A stretch of DNA of 64,000 nt from NCBI GenBank assembly GCA_963818725.1, contig CAWFTU010000001.1:434001-498000 (forward strand), in the 5' to 3' direction. The notes beneath the pieces were generated by a model that saw only the letters and a list, made by a program, of their open reading frames with translations, had not been told where the DNA came from and searched no databases. Shown here one piece after another: positions 58,636 through 64,000 of this stretch. The stretch's first letter is position 1. Each line of letters begins with the position of its first letter. The position numbers and the translations under genes are program-made. This DNA comes from DATFDN01 sp963818725. GTDB lineage: Bacteria; Pseudomonadota; Alphaproteobacteria; Acetobacterales; Acetobacteraceae.

Positions 58636-59501
58636 TAGGGTCCGTTAGCTCTTGGGGACTTTGATCCAGTCCATTGTTGCTGCCATGCAGAGCACGCCCA
58701 TGAAGGAGCGAGCGGTCTTTTCGTAGCGGGTTGCGACAGCGCGCCACTCCTTCAGCCGTCCCCACAGACGCTCGACGAGGTTGCGGTTCTGGTAAATCCA
58801 GGGCGGGCAGGCGACCGGCTCTTCATTGCGCTTGGACGGGATCGCGGGGCGCGCGCCGCTGTCCCAAATCAGGTCGCGGAACGCCTGCGAGGCGAGACCG
58901 CGATCGCCGACCACCCAACCTGGGACGTCGGACAGGCAGCCGAGCAGACCGGGAGCCAGTGGCAGTTCGTGCGCCTGGCCCGGGGCGAGGGCGAAGGCAA
59001 TCGCCCGTCCAGTCCCATCGGCGATCACACACGCCTTGGTGCCATAGCCGCCGCGAGACCGCCCCAGCGCCTCCCGGCTCTCGCCCTGGGCCGCATCGCA
59101 TTCTTTTTGGCCGCACCCGCCGCCTTCTGGTGCGCCCGGATGTTCGTGCCGTCCAGAAACACCATGCCGAGGCTGATCCCGGACTGCTGCACCCGTTCCA
59201 GCAGCCGTTCCCAGACGCCCGTCCTTGCCCATCGGATGAAGGTCTGCGCCGCACCCCACCACGGTCCCAGCTCGGCGGGGATGCCGCGCCACTTGGCGCC
59301 GTTCTGGTGCCGCCAGAGGATGGCCTCGATCGTCCGCCGCAGATCGTGGTGTGCCGTCTTCCCGTGCGGGCGAACCGCGTCGATCAGCGGCCGCAGCACG
59401 TTCCATTGCGCGTCGCTCAGCACCTGCATTGTTCACTTCCGTTCCAAAATGACAGGACGGTGGCCGGAAGAATGAAGGTATTCAAGGGATGACAGACCCT
59501 A
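58636..59501 (-). mobile_element. IS5-family (IS427-like) insertion sequence
   Basis: The ends read CTAGGGTCCGTTA on the left and, in reverse complement, CTAGGGTCTGTCA on the right, with CTAG at both borders (58635-58638 and 59499-59502). The element contains a two-frame transposase. It has inserted into the IS630 copy, and its right end abuts the IS481 element. Confidence 0.85.
58645..59429 (-). CDS. IS5-family transposase in two frames (probable programmed -1 frameshift)
   Basis: The first frame, from ATG 59429, reads MQVLSDAQWNVLRPLIDAV, ILWRHQNGAKWRGIPAELGP and VFLDGTNIRAHQKAAGA (first Asp). Near 59100 the sequence GCCAAAAAGAAT allows a -1 shift into GGYGTKACVIADGTGRAIAF, VVGDRGLASQAFRD (second Asp) and NLVERLWGRLKEWR (Glu), ending at 58645. 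Two overlapping frames with an A-rich slip site are normal for IS427-type elements, so this need not be a mutation. Confidence 0.85.
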
Positions 59502-59502
59502 G

Positions 59503-60701
59503 CTGACATTTGATCGGACAGCTGGCCTGTATGGTGTCGGATGGATCATGTCTGACCGACGTCAGGCGGCGTTGAGCATTTTTTCCCTGGCGAGCGGGAG
59601 GGTGTCAAGGAAGGTCTGCATCGGGGTCTTGCCGTAGCACCAGCGGCCCTGATGAGGGCGTTGCTCATTATAGCTGCTGACCCAGACATCGAGATCGGCC
59701 TGTAGCTGCTCGATGCTGCTGTAGATGCGCTTGCGGAAGGCGACCTGATAGAACTCGTGCAGCACCGTTTTGTGGAAGCGCTCGCAGATCCCGTTGGTTT
59801 GCGGACTCTTTGCCTTGGTCCGGCTGTGGTCGATGTCCTCGATCGCCAGGTAGAGCTCGTATTCGTGGGCCTGCGAGGTGCCGCAATACTCGGTGCCGCG
59901 ATCGGTCAGCACGCGGGACAGCTTGACCCCGTGCTCGTCGAAGAACGGCACCACGCGGTCGTTCAGCAGGTCGGCGGCGGTGATCGGGGTCTTGCGGTCG
60001 TAGAGCTTGGCGAACGCCACCTTGGAGTGGGTGTCGATGCAGGTCTGCTGATAGATCCGCCCGACCCCCTTGAGCGTGCCGACATAGAAGGTGTCCTGGG
60101 CCAGGCAGTAGCCCGGACACTCGCTCTCGAACTCGCCATGCGCCTCGTTGTCCTGCCGGGCCCGCTCCAAGGCGGCGACCTGGGCTTCGGTCAGCACCAG
60201 GCCGTCCTGTGCGCTCTTGGCCTCGAGTGCCTTGAGCCGCTTCTTCATGGTCTCCAGGTCGTGGCGCTGCCAGACACAGCGCACCCCGGCCGGGGAGATC
60301 GTCAGGCCGCGCTTCTTCAGCTCCTTGGCCACCCGGACTTGGCCAAAGGCCGGCTGCTCGACGGCCAGCCCGACGACCGCCTGCTCGATGGCCGGCTCCA
60401 CCCGATTGCGCAGGATTGGCTTGCGCCGGGTCATCTCCGCCAGCGCGATCTCGCCGCCCTTTTCGTAGAGCTCCTGAAAGCGGTAGAAGCTGTCGCGCGA
60501 GTATCCCATGATCTTGCAGGCCTGCGACACATTGCCGAGCTGTTTGGCCAGCTCCAGCAGACCTACCTTGGCCCGGATTACCTTGCGTTCGTTGGTCATG
60601 GTCGGCTCCTCGGTTCTGGGCGACCGGAGCGAGACATTCCTGTCCTCCGGTCCCGGGTTGCCCGCACCAAACAAACCAGATTGTCAGATTAAATCCTAGC
60701 T
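59503..60701 (-). mobile_element. IS481-family insertion sequence
   Basis: The ends resemble imperfect inverted repeats: AGCTGACATTTGATCGGACA at the left (from 59501) matches the reverse complement of the right end (CCAGATTGTCAGATTAAATC, then CTAGCT up to 60701). The exact borders and target duplication are uncertain because the left end coincides with the IS5 right end. It contains one intact transposase. Confidence 0.75.
59562..60599 (-). CDS. IS481-family transposase (integrase core)
   Basis: 345 residues. ATG 60599 is preceded by GAGG. The N-terminal helix-turn-helix (LGNVSQACKIMGYSRDSFYR) is followed by the rve integrase core with Asp in YCLAQDTFYVGTLKG, Asp in SRVLTDRGTEYCG and Glu in SPQTNGICERFHKTVLHEF. 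The C-terminus has YNEQRPHQGRWCYGKTPMQT. All catalytic residues are present. Confidence 0.92.
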   Translation of the reverse strand: MTNERKVIRAKVGLLELAKQLGNVSQACKIMGYSRDSFYRFQELYEKGGEIALAEMTRRKPILRNRVEPAIEQAVVGLAVEQPAFGQVRVAKELKKRGLTISPAGVRCVWQRHDLETMKKRLKALEAKSAQDGLVLTEAQVAALERARQDNEAHGEFESECPGYCLAQDTFYVGTLKGVGRIYQQTCIDTHSKVAFAKLYDRKTPITAADLLNDRVVPFFDEHGVKLSRVLTDRGTEYCGTSQAHEYELYLAIEDIDHSRTKAKSPQTNGICERFHKTVLHEFYQVAFRKRIYSSIEQLQADLDVWVSSYNEQRPHQGRWCYGKTPMQTFLDTLPLAREKMLNAA

Positions 60702-61130
60702 GATACACCTGTAACAGTCTGGGCCTGACCCGACGGACAATGTCTGGTCAGGTCCAGACGCGGCCGGCACCAGAGGCGCATGCGGGCGTCGCTGAAGCGG
60801 GACACCGCGCTCATTTGAGCGCATGCCGTCGCACCAAGCCATGTCAACACCTTCGGTTACCTTTACGGCATCGGCACCGGCGCGCTCACCGAGATCATGA
60901 AGGACAAAGGGCGGCGCGACAGACGCGACACTAATAAGCTCCCGGTGCGATCAAGACGCGACAGAAGTCCGGCAAAGTCCAAACTGTTGCCGGATAGCCA
61001 GTAGCTTTCCGCAGCGACACACGGTCGGCCGAGGCCGCCTCAGCTACGCTGCCGCAACCTCGCCTGACGCACGGCTAAGCCTCGGCCCGATATTCGTGGA
61101 AGCGAAACGGGGTTTTAATGGAGGACAACA
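60702..61130 (+). other. Region upstream of the methyltransferase, with leader repeat copy C
   Basis: No convincing gene. A short coding-like tail (NTFGYLYGIGTGALTEIMKD) appears near 60840-60900 without a start or known family. From 60912 the tandem GGCGCGACAGACGCGACACT resembles the sites at 55592-55609, and CAAGACGCGACAGAAGTCCG followed by GCAAAGTCC and GCAGCGACAC aligns with leader copies A and B, though more diverged. The last 25 bases supply GGAGG for the GTG at 61131. Confidence 0.55.
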
Positions 61131-62186
61131 GTGGTGGACGAGACCAAGCTGCATCAATTCATCGGACGGATGCTCGGCGATCTCGGCGGTGCGCTCAGCG
61201 TGCCGCTGGTGCGCATCGGTGACCGGTTGGGCCTCTACAAGGCGCTGCACGCAAACGGCCCGATGACGCCGGGCGAGCTGGCGGCAAGGGCGGATATCGC
61301 CGAGCGTTATGCGCGGGAGTGGCTGTCGCATCAGGCGGCATCCGGTTATCTCACCTACGATCCCGGTAGCGGCCGATTCACCTTGCCCCCCGAACAGGCG
61401 ATGGTGTTCGCCGTTCCCGACAGCCCCGTCTACATGCAAGGCGGGTTCGATCTGGCGACCGTGTTGATGGAGAACCAAACGCTGGTCGAGCCCGCGTTTC
61501 GCACCGGTAGGGGAGTTGGCTGGGGCGAGCAGTCGCAGTGCCTGTTCTGCGCGGCTGGGCGCTTCTTCCGTCCAGGCTACCACAACAACCTTGTCGCCTC
61601 TTGGCTGCCGGCGCTGGACGGCGTGGGGGCGAAGCTGGAGCGCGGCGCGACCGTGGCCGATGTCGGCTGCGGGCACGGGTTCTCGACCGTGATGATGGCC
61701 AAGGCGTTCCCCAAATCGGCCTTCGTGGGCTACGACTTCCACCCCGGCTCGGTGGAGCAGGCCCGATCATATGCCAAGCAGCACGGGGTAACGGCGAACA
61801 CGCGGTTCGAAGTGGCCACGGCCAGCGCGTTTCCTGGCAAGAACCTGGACCTTGTGACCTTCTTCGACTGCTTGCACGACATGGGCGATCCAGTCGGCGC
61901 GGCGCGGCATGTGCGGCAGGCGCTGAAGCCTGATGGAAGCTGGATGATCGTCGAACCGGCCGCGGGTGACCGGCTGGAGGACAACCTGAATCCGGTCAGC
62001 CGGCTCTACTACGCGGCCTCGACGATGATCTGCGTGCCGACCTCGCTCGATCAGCCGGTGGGAGCGGCGCTTGGAGCACAAGCAGGTCTTACGAAACTGT
62101 CCTCGGTCATCCGCGACGGCGGATTCGGCCGGGTCCGAAAGGCCACCGAGACGCCGTTCAACATGATCCTGGAGGCGCGGCCCTGA
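61131..62186 (+). CDS. Class I SAM-dependent methyltransferase with winged-helix N-terminus
   Basis: 351 residues. GTG 61131 has GGAGG seven bases upstream. The N-terminal dimerisation/winged-helix region (LGLYKALHANGPMTPGELAA, AREWLSHQAASGYLTYD) precedes the SAM domain: TVADVGCGHGFSTVMMAKAF (motif I), FVGYDFHPGSVEQA and FFDCLHDMGDP. The C-terminal part (ESRDGGFGRVRKATETPFN-like) is typical of small-molecule O-methyltransferase-like enzymes. It is flanked by IS elements on both sides, and its upstream sites suggest dedicated regulation. Substrate unknown. Confidence 0.88.
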   Translation: MVDETKLHQFIGRMLGDLGGALSVPLVRIGDRLGLYKALHANGPMTPGELAARADIAERYAREWLSHQAASGYLTYDPGSGRFTLPPEQAMVFAVPDSPVYMQGGFDLATVLMENQTLVEPAFRTGRGVGWGEQSQCLFCAAGRFFRPGYHNNLVASWLPALDGVGAKLERGATVADVGCGHGFSTVMMAKAFPKSAFVGYDFHPGSVEQARSYAKQHGVTANTRFEVATASAFPGKNLDLVTFFDCLHDMGDPVGAARHVRQALKPDGSWMIVEPAAGDRLEDNLNPVSRLYYAASTMICVPTSLDQPVGAALGAQAGLTKLSSVIRDGGFGRVRKATETPFNMILEARP

Positions 62187-62233
62187 CGGTCCGCAGCCAT
62201 TGCGTCCGACTGAACGGCTGCACAGGAGTCATA

Positions 62234-63386
62234 CTAAATCCGGGTGATAGGTTCGGCTTAGAGTGGCGGCTGCGCGGAGCGGGCCTATGCCGCGGGCGGT
62301 TGAACGGGGGGATGATGGCACGGATTGCCGAGCACCTGAGTGTGGCGGAACTGGCGGCGCGGTTCCGCGCGGCGCAAACCGTGGCCGAGGCGCGGCACAC
62401 CCAGGCGATTTGGCTGCTGGCGCAGGGCCGCACGGTGGTCGAGGTGGCCGGGGTGCTGGCGCTCACGCCGCGCTGGGTGGAGGCGGTGGCGGCGCGCTAC
62501 AACGCACGCGGCCCGGCGGCGCTGGGCGATGGGCGGCGGCGGAACGGGCGAGCAGCGAGCGTGCTGACCGAGGCGGTGCTGGCCGCCCTGGCCGAGCGGC
62601 TGCGTGAGCCGCCCGAGGACGGCGGGCTATGGAGTGGCCCCAAGGTGGCGGCCTGGATGGCGCGGCACCTCAAGCTGGAGCGGGTGCATCCGCAGCGCGG
62701 CTGGGAGGCGCTGAAGCGGCTCGGCTGGTCGGTGCAGACGCCGCGCCCGCGCCATCCGCGGGCCGCTGATCCGGAGGCGCGGGCGGCCTTCGCAAACAGG
62801 TTGACGTTGCCGTTGCGCAAGCACGGGCGGCGCACCCGGAACAGCCGGTCGAGGTCTGGGCGGAGGACGAGCACCGCCTCGGCCTGAAGCCGATCCGCCG
62901 CCGGGTCTGGGCCAAGGCCGGCGCACGCCCAACGGCGCTGGGTCATCACCGGTTCCAGTGGCTGCACGTCGCGGCCTTCGTGCAGCCGAGCAGCGGCGAG
63001 ACGGTCTGGTATCTCTGCACCCGCATCAACAAGCCGGCCTTCGAAACCCGGCTCGCCGCCTTCGCCCGCGAGAGCGGGGCGGGACGCCGACGCCACATCG
63101 TCCTCGTGCTGGACAACGCCGGCTGGCACGGCCCCAAGGGCTTGGCCGTGCCGGACGGGATCACGCTGGTGTTCCTGCCTCCCTACAGCCCGGAACTCCA
63201 ACCCGCTGAGCGGCTCTGGCCGCTGCTCGACGAGGCGGTGGCCAACAAGCACTTCCCCACCCTGGCCGACCTCGATGCCGCCATCGCCGAACGCAGCACC
63301 CGCCTCGACCCAAGCATGATCCGTCCGCACACCAGCTTCCACTGGTGGCCAAAGCCGGTTCAGCCGAATTAATCAGCCGGATTTGG
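62234..63386 (+). mobile_element. IS630-family insertion sequence, second type (decayed)
   Basis: Bounded by TA (62232-62233 and 63387-63388). The inverted ends match: CTAAATCCGGGTGATAGGTT at the left and, in reverse complement, CCAAATCCGGCTGATTAATT at the right, with the match continuing to TTCGGCT. It contains a frameshifted transposase unrelated in detail to the other two IS630-type genes in the window. Confidence 0.85.
62312..63372 (+). pseudogene. IS630-family transposase with a -1 frame break
   Basis: The N-terminal HTH half (LLAQGRTVVEVAGVLALTPR, WVEAVAARYNARGPAALGDG) and second HTH (LWSGPKVAAWMARHLKLERV) run in the first frame to about 62800. The catalytic half continues in another frame: EVWAEDEHRLGLKPI (Asp), IVLVLDNAGWHGPKG (Asp) and YSPELQPAERLWPLL (Glu). 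The break lies near GCAAACAGG; adding one base restores continuity. No obvious long A-tract is present, so a deletion is more likely than programmed slippage. Confidence 0.8.
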
Positions 63387-63480
63387 TATAATTGGCTACC
63401 CGGTCAAGGGCTGCGCGACCCTTGACCAGTTCTCGAGCGGCTGGCTTGCCTAACAGGATTGGCCGACGCACCCTGCCCAG

Positions 63481-64000
63481 ATGTGGTTCGATCCGCCCGT
63501 CCGCCTGCGAACCCAGGTGCTGGCCCGCGTGCCGGACCGCTTCCACCGCCCGGCCCGCTCCGAGTGGGCCGACGCCAACCGCGCCGGTGCGCCGGTCGAT
63601 AGCTTCCTCGAAGGGCCATGCTTCGACGCGGCCGGCCGGCTGCACGTCGTGGACATCCCCCATGGCCGCGTCTTCCGCGTGGAGGGCGACACCTGGACCC
63701 AGCTCGTCGAGTATGACGGCTGGCCGAACGGGCTCGCGGCGCGGCCCGACGGCACGCTCCTGGCGGCCGATTACCGGCTGGGCCTGGTGCGGATCGACCC
63801 GGCGACCGGCGCCGCCACGCCCGTGCTGCGCACGGTCATGAGCGAGAGCTTCAAGGGACTGAACGACCTCGTCCTGCACCGCGACGGCTCGGTGCTGTTC
63901 ACCGACCAGGGCCAGACCGGGCTGCAAGACCCCACCGGCCGCGTGTGGCGCCTCCACTCTGACGGCCGGATCGACAGGCTGCTCGCGACCTGTCCGAGCC
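63481..64000 (+). CDS. SMP-30/gluconolactonase/LRE-family protein, N-terminal part
   Basis: 173 codons visible; the gene continues past the window. The frame from ATG 63481 reads VDSFLEGPCFDAAGRLHVVD, IPHGRVFRVEGDTW, YDGWPNGLAARPDGTLLAAD and SESFKGLNDLVLHRDGSVLF, FTDQGQTGLQDP. These are the calcium-site and blade motifs of SMP-30-like lactonases. It is cytosolic by appearance (no signal peptide), unlike the exported propeller at 44.8 kb. Substrate unknown, probably a sugar lactone or related ester. Confidence 0.85.
   Translation, partial: MWFDPPVRLRTQVLARVPDRFHRPARSEWADANRAGAPVDSFLEGPCFDAAGRLHVVDIPHGRVFRVEGDTWTQLVEYDGWPNGLAARPDGTLLAADYRLGLVRIDPATGAATPVLRTVMSESFKGLNDLVLHRDGSVLFTDQGQTGLQDPTGRVWRLHSDGRIDRLLATCPS

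Noticed and set aside
58731..59492. Plus-strand frames across the IS5 element
   Set aside because: Antisense to the transposase frames, which carry all catalytic motifs.
60740..60934. A 64-codon frame upstream of leader copy C
   Set aside because: Basic, His/Arg-rich composition without a ribosome binding site; probably a shadow of degraded DNA.

Overview
The window is GC-rich alphaproteobacterial chromosome, most likely from the Rhodospirillales/Acetobacteraceae. This is inferred from gene content and order: trpE-ppiD against tpiA-secG-pyrG-kdsA, lysA followed by a TIGR02302 gene, phaR, trpF-lapA-ihfB-sppA-rpsA, cmk-aroA and a TIGR02300 (FYDLN) gene. No tRNA, rRNA or CRISPR array was seen.

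Layout. 1-6357: housekeeping block (tryptophan, periplasmic folding, triose-phosphate, Sec, CTP and KDO synthesis). 6358-13136: a small glycan island between kdsA and lysA, with a giant methyltransferase/glycosyltransferase (frameshifted), two further methyltransferases and an inserted IS630 element. 13283-25898: second housekeeping block (lysA, TIGR02302, phaR, trpF, lapA, ihfB, sppA, rpsA, cmk, aroA), interrupted by a 124-bp MITE-like element and by an exported haem-binding-type gene between cmk and rpsA. 26054-31398: accessory redox genes, one IS1595 copy, an NnrU-like membrane protein and several decayed genes. 31453-38325: EmrA/EmrB-type efflux pair, a frameshifted outer-membrane factor and a double-domain TetR regulator. 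39201-44697: a dipeptide-type ABC importer whose two ATPase genes are each frameshifted. 44839-47750: exported beta-propeller protein, amidase remnant and aldo/keto reductase. 47968-55437: RND efflux pair with a palindromic operator, beside a convergent response regulator and hybrid histidine kinase. 55438-63386: a transposon cluster (IS1595, IS5 remnant, IS630, IS5, IS481, IS630) around a methyltransferase gene. A roughly 100-bp leader with GCGACA-type repeats recurs three times there. 63481-64000: start of an SMP-30/LRE-family gene.

Two themes stand out. First, many genes carry one-base insertions, often a duplicated base, including the essential aroA. Some of these are probably sequence errors; other loci (amidase, AMP-ligase and SDR remnants, truncated IS630) are truly decayed. 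Second, the 55.5-61.2 kb region holds a repeated leader that has been combined with different downstream genes. One copy also carries the first 28 or so codons of the methyltransferase, fused to an unrelated membrane segment. This is the best candidate here for something undescribed.
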